Shown in pieces: positions 17,850 through 26,038 of a stretch of 64,000 bases of DNA. This DNA is from an uncultured Bacteroides sp. (GTDB lineage: Bacteria > Bacteroidota > Bacteroidia > Bacteroidales > Bacteroidaceae). Positions within the stretch are counted from its first letter, which is position 1; every line of letters begins with the position of its first letter. The notes beneath the pieces were generated by a model, which saw only the letters and a program-made list of their open reading frames with translations, did no database searches and was not told the origin of the DNA. Made by a program: the position numbers and the translations under genes. The DNA is taken from contig CALUOR010000007.1 in assembly GCA_944322285.1 (NCBI GenBank), positions 37,696-101,695 on the forward strand, given 5' to 3'.

Positions 17850-18062
17850 TTACATATACACAAACTCTACTTTAACATGCTCACCCGGGCAATCGACGCA
17901 TCCATAACCGACACAATACCCTGGTTGATTGCTTTCATTTGTAGCTAAAGCTTCTACGTTTTGCAATAGAATATCTTCAGTTTGCTTCTTTTCGGAGATA
18001 GAACTATATATCCCTGCAATGCCCATAAGGCCCAATACTAAATAGATGAATTTTCTTTTCAT
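17850..18062 (-). CDS. NVEALA-family leader peptide (3)
   Basis: The product is 70 residues. Basic start MKRKF, hydrophobic stretch about 6-22, then T-E-D-I-L-L-Q-N-V-E-A-L-A with NVEALA at 35-40. The 30-residue remainder has three cysteines, Y-C-V-G-Y-G-C-V-D-C-P. The leader differs from copies 1 and 2 (no V-A-G-Y-G-V-Y), so this is a more distant member. It lies 99 bp downstream of the membrane-bound regulator gene (18162-19265), which may control the cluster. Confidence 0.82.
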   Translation of the reverse strand: MKRKFIYLVLGLMGIAGIYSSISEKKQTEDILLQNVEALATNESNQPGYCVGYGCVDCPGEHVKVEFVYM

Positions 18063-18161
18063 ATTCGTTAATATTTGAATTTGATTGCGAATTTAGAAAG
18101 TATAGGATGAAGTGCAAAAATATCTCTCAGACATTTTTAGACATAAATGCAATGTGTTGAT

Positions 18162-19265
18162 TTACATATTACTATGAATCTCTTCTGCCTCTTCTACATC
18201 CTTGGAACCTATTAACTGATAGATGCCTTTCCCTATATTTTTAATGGTGACAGATGTCGCTCCTTTTAAAGTATTTCGTAGCCGTTGCAACAGTCTGTGG
18301 AATTTTGTGGGATTCCCGAGTGATCCCCATATAATATCCATAGCTTCATCCATGGAAACTTGATATGATTCGGCTTTCACAAAAGCAGTCAACATTAGTG
18401 TTTCTTGAGGAGATAAGGATGCTATATTATTATTGATGCCGTGCAATTCACCCCTTATACTATCGAAACGTGTACCGTCCGGTAGCTCATAGTCTGTTAT
18501 TTTATCCTTGGGGTTGTTTGTCGTTTGGACAATCTTTTCTACTTCGATATATTTCGTTCTTTCTTTTTCTATGATAATCGGTTGGGGGCGTAATCTCTTT
18601 TTAATAAGGTCGTAAAACGTGATGAATACAATACAAACTATCCATAGTAAAACTAACAGGGAAACTTGTTGGGCGGTTAAGGTTTCCCACCATCGGGGAT
18701 AAGCGATGTAGCCTGTCAGTTCCACTTCGTAACGATAGCCTAAATAAATGGAAATCAAACTATCCGCAGCAAACCTTTGCTTTGAATGGATTGTATCTGT
18801 ATGTTCTAATACATCTGTTGTAGTGTAACGTGTGCGGGTACGTAGTTCATGATTCCGACTAATCAATAGACTATCCCAATGCAAATTTAAAGAATCTATG
18901 TCAATAGGATGGTCTTTTAATAATGTACTGAGTATCGCATTTTTCTTACGATCTGTTGTATAGCTATTGAGAATCTTGTTTTGCGGGGTTTGGTATTCTT
19001 TCATGCCATATATACTGCCCAATTTGACACTTTCAGAAGTTGGCTCTTCTAATGTTGAAACTTCAGGTATATTAATAGGTATGATTCGGATAGGAATCTG
19101 GCTTATTTTCTTCACTTCTATATCCACCGCTTCCCGGAACGTTTCCCGTGCTTCCTCGTCCCACTCCGTTTTCTTTTGTAAGTAGTCTTGGTGTATGTTA
19201 TATGCATACCACCCTGTAGACACAAAGCAGATTGCAATTAAAATACTGATGATTATTCTTTTCAT
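18162..19265 (-). CDS. Membrane-anchored winged-helix regulator with periplasmic domain
   Basis: The product is 367 residues. There are two transmembrane helices (about 3-22 and 201-220) bounding a periplasmic domain of about 175 residues. A cytoplasmic part of about 145 residues follows, starting with basic K-K-R-L-R-P-Q-P-I. Its last 90 residues resemble an OmpR-type winged helix: L-S-P-Q-E-T-L-M-L-T-A-F, F-H-R-L-L-Q-R-L-R-N-T-L-K, I-K-N-I-G-K-G-I-Y-Q-L. The order (N-terminal sensor, C-terminal DNA-binding) is the reverse of ToxR/CadC. It could carry a periplasmic signal directly to DNA. It precedes NVEALA gene 3 and has its own promoter. No family name is recognised with certainty. Confidence 0.75.
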   Translation of the reverse strand: MKRIIISILIAICFVSTGWYAYNIHQDYLQKKTEWDEEARETFREAVDIEVKKISQIPIRIIPINIPEVSTLEEPTSESVKLGSIYGMKEYQTPQNKILNSYTTDRKKNAILSTLLKDHPIDIDSLNLHWDSLLISRNHELRTRTRYTTTDVLEHTDTIHSKQRFAADSLISIYLGYRYEVELTGYIAYPRWWETLTAQQVSLLVLLWIVCIVFITFYDLIKKRLRPQPIIIEKERTKYIEVEKIVQTTNNPKDKITDYELPDGTRFDSIRGELHGINNNIASLSPQETLMLTAFVKAESYQVSMDEAMDIIWGSLGNPTKFHRLLQRLRNTLKGATSVTIKNIGKGIYQLIGSKDVEEAEEIHSNM

Positions 19266-19287
19266 GGCATTTCCTGTCGTTTTGCCG

Positions 19288-19313
19288 CAAAATTATAAAA
19301 AAGTTGCAATAAA
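19288..19313 (-). promoter_or_regulatory. Promoter of the membrane-bound regulator
   Basis: On the minus strand, TTTATTG (19307-19313) and TAATTTTG (19288-19295) match the -33 and -7 elements of the Bacteroidetes primary sigma factor with 11 bp between CAAT and the -7 box and the usual overall span. The 30-bp stretch closely resembles the promoter at 24805-24830 in front of another propeller gene, including a shared GCGGC just after the -7 box. Confidence 0.6.
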
Positions 19314-19354
19314 TTTTCTGTCGGTGAAGATTATCTATTAAAAAGAAAATAATC

Positions 19355-19672
19355 CTTTTGGGCACTTGGCCATGTTTATAAAAATAAAGCTCTCATCCCG
19401 CTGCTAGTGTTTTTTCATGTACAGGAAATCTTAAATAACAAGAATGCCCATTTTGACAGGAAGGGCATAGCATCATAGGCTTGCAATCCATTTTTTCCCG
19501 GATTTGGTAAAAGACCACACAACTAAAATGAGACTGATAACAGCCGTAATCGTCAATATAGCCTCAAGTGTTCCTATAATCTTTATTTTCCCAGTTATCC
19601 ATATTTGATTGGTTTGGCATTGTTCTTACAAATTTAGATGAAAATCTCGAGATTCTACACCGGCAGAATAAA
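19355..19672. repeat. Duplicated about 310-bp block, copy 1
   Basis: This stretch is highly similar to 23309-23607, from C-T-T-T-T-G-G-G-C-A-C-T-T at one end to CACCGGCAGAATAAA at the other. Both copies contain the tiny membrane-protein frame with its upstream TAnnTTTG-like region. The surrounding 19266-19354 and 19673-19968 hold no gene I can support; 19800-19930 contains an AGAGGATTATC-type inverted repeat. Confidence 0.75.
19473..19577 (-). pseudogene. Tiny membrane-protein gene, copy without ATG
   Basis: This frame encodes the same 34-residue sequence as 23407-23511 (G-T-L-E-A-I-L-T-I-T at the start, K-S-G-K-K-W-I-A-S-L at the end). The start codon position is ATA instead of ATG, through one base change at 19575. 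Only synonymous changes occur within the frame, so it may have been under selection until recently, or be translated from ATA or from the TTG seven codons in. A hairpin with ATGCCC / GGGCAT arms lies just downstream. Confidence 0.55.
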
Positions 19673-19968
19673 GGAAACGTCTTTTCTTTAGAAAAAAGGT
19701 ATATAAAAATGCGATTCTTCTACAACTGGCATATAAGAAAATCTTGACTTTCTCAGAAAAACTCGGACAGACAACGCTACGCCCTCACCGGGACGTACTT
19801 GCTCTTGCTTCTACTGTCTTTCTGTTCTGGAGAGGATTTTCTTCTCCGGCAGAGAGGATTATCCTCTTTTGAATATCAGATAATCCTCTGTCTTTTCCTT
19901 AGTACAAGAAACGAGTAATGCGATGAGAAACAGATGGTAAATATTTTTATTTTCATATACTCATTAGT

Positions 19969-20979
19969 TTAAAGGATGGAAAATAAGTCCGATATATTCA
20001 GTTCAAAAAAAACGGCTCCTTGCCCTTTGTCTCCACAACCAACGATAACGCCCCGCGCTTCATCTACTATTATCCCATTGACAAAGCAATCCAGCCGGTA
20101 GCGGACTTTCAAATTTCCCTCCCAATCCATAATTACGATTTCGGAGTGAGCCGTTTGGGGGCTGGGCGGTTGTTGCTCCGGATTCAACAGATAAATATAT
20201 TTGTCCGTTGTGACCGTACTCGAATGGTGCCAATATCCATTCAAATCGGGCAGATTGTTGTTCCCGGGCGCATAATCGAGTTTGATGGCATGAAGCAATT
20301 GTCCGTCGGCATTATAGATATGAACACGGCGGACATAGCCGTATGATACGACAAAGGCACTGCCATCCGGTTTGACAGACAAATCGTGCGCATAAGCAAG
20401 TTTGAAATCACGCAAACGCTTGAAGCGGGCAGGAGGTTCCGGATATTCACCGCCGGATTGCCACGAACCGTCTTTTATATTTATAATATGGTATTCCGAG
20501 ACACCGTCTAAGTCATAATTGTCCGCAAAGATATATCGCTCGGCATCCAAACGCTGAACAGAACCAATAGAATAGGGCACCATGGCTATTTTGAAAGAGC
20601 CGGTACAGACGAGCGAGTCTTCCGTATTCAACCGATACTTGTCTACGGTGCCCTGAGACTCTAATAGAAGTTCGTTCCCTATCACACCCGTTCCTCTATA
20701 GACGGGTTGTTGGGAACGGATAAACCCCAAATCCGGATAAGAATAAAGACGCATGATGCCGTAATCTCCAAATACCAACAATCTGTTGTCGCCCAATCGG
20801 AGCAAGGACAGGGAACGGAGGTTTTCCTGCATGGGGATTTCATGGAGAGAGATACAGGTATCAACAGGGAAAACGGTCTTGTATTCCACCATCATCGGTT
20901 CGCGCTGCTGTTGGCAAGCGACCAATGCCAACAACAATGCGGTGGCGAACCATGCGCAGATACTATTTCTACAACTCAT
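19969..20979 (-). CDS. Beta-propeller lipoprotein (BF3164/TolB-like)
   Basis: The product is 336 residues, lipobox L-V-A-C (Cys22). Blade-type strands include L-L-V-F-G-D-Y-G-I-M-R-L-Y-S-Y and D-L-S-V-K-P-D-G-S-A-F-V-V-S-Y-G. The G-Q-G-P motif of other members is replaced by Y-R-G-T-G-V-I-G. The C-terminal strand F-F-E-L-N-I closes the propeller. Its start overlaps the end of the next propeller gene by 11 bp (20969-20979), so the two are translationally coupled. Function unknown; probably surface or periplasmic. Confidence 0.82.
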   Translation of the reverse strand: MSCRNSICAWFATALLLALVACQQQREPMMVEYKTVFPVDTCISLHEIPMQENLRSLSLLRLGDNRLLVFGDYGIMRLYSYPDLGFIRSQQPVYRGTGVIGNELLLESQGTVDKYRLNTEDSLVCTGSFKIAMVPYSIGSVQRLDAERYIFADNYDLDGVSEYHIINIKDGSWQSGGEYPEPPARFKRLRDFKLAYAHDLSVKPDGSAFVVSYGYVRRVHIYNADGQLLHAIKLDYAPGNNNLPDLNGYWHHSSTVTTDKYIYLLNPEQQPPSPQTAHSEIVIMDWEGNLKVRYRLDCFVNGIIVDEARGVIVGCGDKGQGAVFFELNISDLFSIL

Positions 20980-21973
20980 ATTTCACCAGCATATAGTCGG
21001 GGTTCAACACCAAAGCGTACAGGGTGTTGCTCCGTCGGTCCGAAGCGATACGTACCACACGTACTCCCAAATCTGCTACTTTTACCAAGTTCCCTTTGTA
21101 GTCATAAAGATAGGCTAAATGAGGAAGCTGCCGTTCATCCCTTCCTGTTATGGATTTGTCCAACCGTTCGTTTTCCCAATCCCGGTGCAGGGAGACGATG
21201 TAATCCTTGCAAAGCGACAGTCCAAAGACTCCTCCTATAGTTTCATCCGGCACAATATTTCCGCGCGATATTTCGTACCCCATTTCCGGCTCTTTCTCCC
21301 AACAAAGTTTAAAGAAATCTCTGGACTTTTGGTACAATGCCAAATAGGGTACAGTGAATGAACTGCAAGCCAACATTCCGCTAATGGAGTCGTAGGCCAA
21401 CGTATTTCCCAAATGTTGCTTCACTTCTTTTATCGGATAAACGCCGAAAGCACCTTCTTTCCCATGTATGTTTGTCTTTAAATAGTGTTCCTCACCATCT
21501 TCAGTGGCACCGATAAAAACACCCTTTTGCAATTCATTCATGAGAGGACGCCGTTCTTTTTCTTCCGCACTGAGTGGAGTAAACGGCTCTTTGCCCGCTA
21601 TCAGGCTGTCAACAGACAGAAAGCCGCAAGTATTGCCGTTCGCGTCCGAAGCAAAAAAGCTGCCGTCTATGCAGCAAGAGCTGATGCTACCGGTAATAAA
21701 TTCGGAAGGTCCCTCTCCAACTTTCCCCATTTTTCCTATCAACTCTCCAGTTTGGATGTCGTGTATGTTCACAAAATAATCGCGGGCGAACGGGTCATAC
21801 CACATCAGATAATCACCGGCAACGGCTATGCTGCCGGGCATCCGGGTCATAATTTCATTATGCAACACTTGGAATGTGACTTTCTCGTGTGCCACTTCCG
21901 CTTGTTTGGACTGACAGCCGAATAAGATTGCCATACAAAGGCATACTACAAGAATTTTACTTGCCTGAATCAT
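20969..21973 (-). CDS. Six-bladed beta-propeller lipoprotein
   Basis: The product is 334 residues from the ATG at 21973 (MIQASKILVVCLCM). The frame is open upstream to 22084 but the extra part is polar and not signal-like. Lipobox L-F-G-C (Cys19). It carries K-V-G-E-G-P-S-E-F at about residue 80, the family G-x-G-P-x-E motif, followed by repeated strand pairs (G-S-F-F-A-S-D-A-N-G-N). It is cotranscribed with the overlapping propeller gene downstream. Function unknown. Confidence 0.83.
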   Translation of the reverse strand: MIQASKILVVCLCMAILFGCQSKQAEVAHEKVTFQVLHNEIMTRMPGSIAVAGDYLMWYDPFARDYFVNIHDIQTGELIGKMGKVGEGPSEFITGSISSCCIDGSFFASDANGNTCGFLSVDSLIAGKEPFTPLSAEEKERRPLMNELQKGVFIGATEDGEEHYLKTNIHGKEGAFGVYPIKEVKQHLGNTLAYDSISGMLACSSFTVPYLALYQKSRDFFKLCWEKEPEMGYEISRGNIVPDETIGGVFGLSLCKDYIVSLHRDWENERLDKSITGRDERQLPHLAYLYDYKGNLVKVADLGVRVVRIASDRRSNTLYALVLNPDYMLVKYEL

Positions 21974-22128
21974 GGTGATAGATTTACACATTAACCTTAA
22001 ATCCGCAACACTTAATCTTGATACTTTTCTAAAGCTGTGAGCAACAAAAATATTCCCCCGGTCTTGCCATGTCAGTGAGATCATTTAACTTAGTGTTGCG
22101 AATAAAAACTAAATAATCCCTGACAGAC

Positions 22129-22200
22129 ATGGCAAAGATAGGGATAAAATCGAAAAAGTTCATTCCCTTCGGAGGAAATTTCCCAATTATAGAACAGATA
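22129..22200 (+). pseudogene. Possible N-terminal remnant of an IS1380-type transposase
   Basis: An ATG at 22129 opens a 24-codon stretch, M-A-K-I-G-I-K-S-K-K-F-I-P-F-G-G-N-F-P-I-I-E-Q-I. It resembles, from memory, the start of IS1380-family transposases in Bacteroides (x-x-K-x-x-I-K-x-E-K-L-T-P-F-G-G-I-F). Similarity ends there and the frame runs into the neighbouring gene on the other strand. No inverted repeat ends were identified. It could be chance. Confidence 0.35.
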
Positions 22201-22225
22201 CAGACCATATCATCCAGGCGCAAGC

Positions 22226-23245
22226 CTAACATTCCGCTTTCACTAATTCATAGTCATCTACCAATCCTATCGCATAAATAGTCCGATCATCCGGTGTTAC
22301 GCAAAAGCAACTGATATCCATATCGAATATATATTCTTTTTGCAAATTCCCATTCCAGTCGAATACACGAATTTTATTTCCACAGAATGCGGACAATCCG
22401 GCTTCTGCGGTAGACTTTCCGGAATACAGCGCATATACATATCGCTCTGTAGCCGTCACATTCATATATCCCAATTTATTGTTACGGTTCATGGCCGATG
22501 CGTATGAATTGTCTCCCAATTCAGGACGATATTCCGGATAATATTCGATGAATGAATTGATTGGCGTGACGTCTGTGGGAGATAATTGATAGAAATAAAT
22601 CATGGGGGATGTGTAAATAGCATTCACTAAGCGATCGCCTTTCAGGGAGGCAAGCAATTTCCCTTGATAAGCCATGGCTCTCCCCAATTCGGGTATTTTA
22701 CGTTCGGTGTCATCCCGGTATGGCTGTTCTTCTACTACATTGATGAGTTGCCCCATAGAATCAGAAATGGTAAATAATCCTTTTTTGTACGGACCTGTCC
22801 CGATGTAGGTCCCAAAAACAGTGGGGACTACCTGATAATAGCGGTAGTCTAACGATTTAAAGTTAACTTTTTTCCTCAATGAAACTCCTTTGTTAGAAAA
22901 TAAAATTTCATTGGCACTTCTTAATTGACTGTCGTAAAAACCATATCTATTTCCTATTTTGTAGAAATTATTAAAGCTCAAATACTCATTGGGCCCTTGG
23001 CCTATCTGGCCTACATCTTTATTGGTAAGTGTATTCAGATTTATCCAATGAAATAAAGAGTCGCCTTGACTGTCCGCAATCAGCAAATTGGAATCAACCA
23101 AGAGCATTCCATAGGATTGTCCTATGATAAGACTGTCTATCTTGATCGTTTGAAAATTCAACGGTATCACTTGTACTTGTTTTCTTTCATTATTACAAGA
23201 CAAGACTATTATTGATAGGAGCAAGATTGCTAGTTTTTGTTTCAT
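22226..23245 (-). CDS. Six-bladed beta-propeller lipoprotein
   Basis: The product is 339 residues from the ATG at 23245 (MKQKLAILLLSIIV). An ATG at 23425 is in frame but its 60 extra residues cross the tiny membrane-protein gene and are not signal-like. Lipobox V-L-S-C (Cys17). It has Q-I-G-Q-G-P-N-E-Y at about residue 82 and strand repeats typical of the group (R-V-F... then Y-A-I-G-L-V-D-D-Y-E-L at the end). It lies 252 bp upstream of the two coupled propeller genes, with a possible transposase relic between. Function unknown. Confidence 0.84.
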   Translation of the reverse strand: MKQKLAILLLSIIVLSCNNERKQVQVIPLNFQTIKIDSLIIGQSYGMLLVDSNLLIADSQGDSLFHWINLNTLTNKDVGQIGQGPNEYLSFNNFYKIGNRYGFYDSQLRSANEILFSNKGVSLRKKVNFKSLDYRYYQVVPTVFGTYIGTGPYKKGLFTISDSMGQLINVVEEQPYRDDTERKIPELGRAMAYQGKLLASLKGDRLVNAIYTSPMIYFYQLSPTDVTPINSFIEYYPEYRPELGDNSYASAMNRNNKLGYMNVTATERYVYALYSGKSTAEAGLSAFCGNKIRVFDWNGNLQKEYIFDMDISCFCVTPDDRTIYAIGLVDDYELVKAEC

Positions 23246-23308
23246 GATATAAATCTTTGAGCTTAAAAAGATGATTTTGCAAATACGCTTTTTCAAAAAA
23301 GAGTTGTC

Positions 23309-23607
23309 TTTTGGGCAGTTGCCATGTTTATAAAATAAAGTGCCCATCCCGTTTATAGCGTTTTTCGGTGCATTGGAATAGCCATTCTGACTGGAAAGGA
23401 ATGATGTCATAGGCTTGCAATCCATTTCTTTCCGGATTTGGTAAAAGACCAGACAACTAAAATGAGACTGATAACAGCCGTAATCGTCAATATAGCTTCA
23501 AGTGTTCCCATAATCTTTATTTTCCCAGTTACCCATATTTGATTGGTTTGGTATTGTTTCCGCAAATTTAGATAAAAAATCTCGAGATTCTACACCGGCA
23601 GAATAAA
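23309..23607. repeat. Duplicated about 310-bp block, copy 2
   Basis: This is the partner of 19355-19672. It contains the intact tiny membrane-protein gene (23407-23511) and, upstream of it on the minus strand, TAAATTTG, a -7-like motif in the shared part. Both copies lie upstream of a propeller-lipoprotein gene. Confidence 0.75.
23407..23511 (-). CDS. Tiny single-pass membrane protein (34 aa)
   Basis: ATG at 23511, TGA at 23407, 34 residues. It starts M-G-T-L-E-A-I-L-T-I, then a hydrophobic helix (about 6-21), W-S-F-T, and a basic tail K-S-G-K-K-W-I-A-S-L. The same plan (M-T-L-E, about 20 hydrophobic residues, K-A-G-K-K-W-L-A-N-L) occurs at 57608-57718, and a near-identical copy lacking ATG lies at 19473-19577. 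Conservation of both ends in three places argues that it is a real gene. It may be a membrane-inserted regulator, a toxin-like peptide or a subunit of something larger; nothing points to one. It is not a family I can name. Confidence 0.65.
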   Translation of the reverse strand: MGTLEAILTITAVISLILVVWSFTKSGKKWIASL

Positions 23608-23736
23608 ATAATTCTTTAGAGGAAATAGTAAATAAGCCAATCTGTATTTTCATATTTAATTTGAATTTGCGATTCGTGAATTGCAAATCGTATAAACTTA
23701 CTCTATAAGTAACTAATTATATTTAGTTTATATGAT

Positions 23737-24036
23737 AAATGGGAATTTAACGCGCGCAAGCGCGCTTTAAATGAAGAATTAAGAATGATGAATGAAGATG
23801 GCAACGGAACTCTCCTCCTTCTGGAAGGAGGAGTCCCCGCAGGGGGAGGTGGTAGGATAAATATGCCGCTTTAGCGACTCCTATTCTTCTTATTATATAA
23901 ATAGGTCAAACCATGCTTTTCCTACCACCCCGCCCGGTGGGCACCCCTCCTTCCGAAAGGAGGGGAGTTGATTACTCTAATTCATCATTCTTAATTCTTC
24001 ATTCAAGCGGGGCTCCGCCCCGCTAAATTATCATTT
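23737..24036. repeat. Modular intergenic element 5
   Basis: The ends are AAATGGGAATTTA (23737-23749) and TAAATTATCATTT (24024-24036). A GCGCGCAAGCGCGC hairpin sits by the left end and GCGGGGCTCCGCCCCGC by the right. The body pairs AGAATTAAGAATGATGAATG with ATTCATCATTCTTAATTCTT and contains the GC-rich arms seen in element 4, in opposite order. Confidence 0.8.
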
Positions 24037-24552
24037 GATTCTGTACACTTACTTAGAAGATTAAGGTTTTATCAAATCATAGCCGGTGTTTTTTCTTGAT
24101 TATTTATATGAACATGAAGACTTTCTCCGGAACGTGAACGAAATGTCTTGTTGTTTCCTGTATGGCGTATTTGCTGTCAAAATGCATTGTTTTCTTTCTT
24201 TTTGCTGACTTGTCGTTTAAGTAAAACCAATGAAAAAGAAATGTATAAATATGCGATGCTCTGAGTCGCCGCACTATTTGCTCTCAACGAGCGCAGTGTT
24301 GGGGGTGGTAACACTTAACTGGTTGGAGTGAAAGAATGCGCTCACCGAACGCAAAAAGTGCAGTGTTTCTAAGGAAGTAGTCGCTTCGTCTGCTAAAAAC
24401 TGTGAACTTTGACTTAATAAATCTTTTAAATGAGGGAAAATGCGTTCCTAGAATTTGTAAACATTCAAGTAGAAATGACTCTATCTATTTGAATATGAAC
24501 GGATAAACGTTTTGAAAATCCCTCCTTTCCGTCCGGCCAACCCTTTGCTCTG
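24037..24552. other. Non-coding stretch between elements 5 and 6
   Basis: No gene seen. The part 24290-24380 has repeated GCGCAGTGTT / GTGCAGTGTTTCT words with a GGGGGT run, related to a similar structure at 63436-63540. Confidence 0.4.
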
Positions 24553-24613
24553 AAACAAACGATTCTCAGCGATTAGGAAAGACAAAGTGTCAGAGGTGAC
24601 AAAATGATAATTT
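24553..24613 (+). repeat. 61-bp repeat, copy 1 (partner 28324-28384)
   Basis: This stretch, starting AAACAAACGATTCTCAGC, recurs at 28324-28384 with only a few changes. In both copies it runs into the left end of a modular element and encodes a tail N-K-R-F-S-A-I-R-K-x-K-V-S-x-V-T-K ending at the TGATAA of the element. Here a TGA precedes it, so it is not part of a longer frame. Confidence 0.6.
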
Positions 24614-24754
24614 AGCGCGCAAGCGCGCTTCAATGAAGAATTAAGAATGATGAATGAAGAATTTAGGCTGCGCTGTCAGTGCGCACAATCACGCCGCATG
24701 GTCATTCTTCATTCTTAATTCATCATTCTTCATTTAATAGCTAAATTCCCATTT
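24602..24754. repeat. Modular intergenic element 6
   Basis: The ends are AAATGATAATTTA (24602-24614) and TAAATTCCCATTT (24742-24754). It has a GCGCGCAAGCGCGC hairpin and an AGAATTAAGAATGATGAATG / TCATTCTTCATTCTTAATTC dyad, a shorter version of element 5. Confidence 0.8.
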
Positions 24755-24804
24755 AACCTATAAATTAATTCTGTGCTCATACTTAATCTTCGCCGGCGGA
24801 AAGT

Positions 24805-24830
24805 TTATTGCCATTTTTTCTATAAATTTG
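24805..24830 (+). promoter_or_regulatory. Promoter of the propeller gene at 24890
   Basis: TTATTG (24805-24810) and TAAATTTG (24823-24830) match the Bacteroidetes -33/-7 pair, about 60 bp before the start codon. The region closely resembles the promoter of the membrane-bound regulator (19288-19313), suggesting shared control. Confidence 0.55.
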
Positions 24831-24889
24831 CGGCAGTGTAACTTCAGAATGCCCGATATGGGAAATATGGTTTTTATCTTATTGCTGAT

Positions 24890-26038
24890 ATGAAAACAAA
24901 ATTATCAATTTGCATCGCAGCATGTTGTGTTATCTTTGCCTCCTGCGCCTCAGGAAGCAAACAACAGGCAGAGAAGCCCCATGGAGAAATCGAAGGGCTG
25001 AAAGTGACGAACGTAAAAATGCCCGAGACCGATGTGCTGAATCTGCCATCCTACTATCTGTCCGCTTACTACCGGGATACGACCGAATGGCTGTACGCCT
25101 ACAACTACCGGGCACGTGCGCTGGATTGTTACGACTTGCGAAACCGGACGGTCAGGCAGTTGCCCTTTAAGGCAGACGGCCCTTCGGCTGTTATACGCAT
25201 TCACAGCCTGCAAATTTGTTCGCCCGATTCCATTTGGGTATTTGATGAGTCCCAACGGGCATTATTACTGGACAAGGAGGGAAACGTACGCCGCAGTGTC
25301 ACGCTGACGGAAGGTCTGACAGACGGACAATGCATCATCGTAGGGCACATTTACGCTATGTCTACCACAGACATTTATTACGATGAGGCGCGACGCTCCT
25401 TGCTTTATTGTGTAGCGAATCAATCGACTTCCCCAGCCTCGTTCTTCCTGCGTGAAGTCTTTCTGGATGGAGCTCCTGCCATAAACCATCCGTTGCTGCT
25501 TCCGGAAGAAATCCCGAACGTAGGCGAAAGGGAGTATCCCTACATGGGGCAGCCCAATGTCACTTTCCTACCGGACAAAATTCTCTACAATTATCCGATA
25601 GACGCTCATATCTATGTAATGGACCGGACAAGCGGAAAGTCTCAAGCCTTTGAGGCAAACAGTAATTTCACCGCCAACCAAGCCGAACCCTGCGATTGGA
25701 AGAATTATGCAGACTGCGAACGGCATCGGGTAGAGAATCCGCATTTTTACGAAGTGCGCTATTTGCCCGACCGAGACATGTACATCCGCCTGCACGTAAA
25801 CGGACAGACATTTGATGCGACAAAGGATTTGGGCACCATGCTGGCAAGCAAGAAACTCTACCTGACCGTGTTCGACAACCATTTCTCCGTGGTGGGCGAG
25901 AGCGAACTGCCTTCCAAACGTTATGACCTCTTCACTGGATGGTGTACCACGTCCGATGCACTCCTGCTGTTCGTAAACAATCCGTTGCTGGAGGAAGAGA
26001 GGGGCGAATGGCTGGAATATGACAGAGTGGGATGGTAA
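24890..26038 (+). CDS. Beta-propeller lipoprotein (DUF4221/BF3164-like)
   Basis: The product is 382 residues, lipobox F-A-S-C (Cys19). It is predicted all-beta with strands such as S-I-W-V-F-D-E-S-Q-R-A-L-L-L-D and D-I-Y-Y-D-E-A-R-R-S-L-L-Y-C. The family motif is reduced to K-A-D-G-P-S-A-V. It is the first plus-strand gene of the cluster and has its own promoter. Its TAA stop (26036-26038) is formed by the end of modular element 7, so gene and element adjoin. Function unknown; the assignment to a propeller rests on overall pattern and neighbours. Confidence 0.75.
   Translation: MKTKLSICIAACCVIFASCASGSKQQAEKPHGEIEGLKVTNVKMPETDVLNLPSYYLSAYYRDTTEWLYAYNYRARALDCYDLRNRTVRQLPFKADGPSAVIRIHSLQICSPDSIWVFDESQRALLLDKEGNVRRSVTLTEGLTDGQCIIVGHIYAMSTTDIYYDEARRSLLYCVANQSTSPASFFLREVFLDGAPAINHPLLLPEEIPNVGEREYPYMGQPNVTFLPDKILYNYPIDAHIYVMDRTSGKSQAFEANSNFTANQAEPCDWKNYADCERHRVENPHFYEVRYLPDRDMYIRLHVNGQTFDATKDLGTMLASKKLYLTVFDNHFSVVGESELPSKRYDLFTGWCTTSDALLLFVNNPLLEEERGEWLEYDRVGW

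Noticed and set aside
19775-19930. AGAGGATTATC repeats downstream of a propeller gene
   Set aside because: Short and imperfect; could be a weak hairpin but not enough to call a terminator.
22029-22232. 67-residue minus-strand frame between propeller genes
   Set aside because: No start context or family features; the plus strand of this stretch reads better as a transposase remnant.
23498-23686. 62-residue minus-strand frame
   Set aside because: It overlaps the promoter and start of the tiny membrane-protein gene, has no family features and is not preserved in the duplicate at 19.5 kb.
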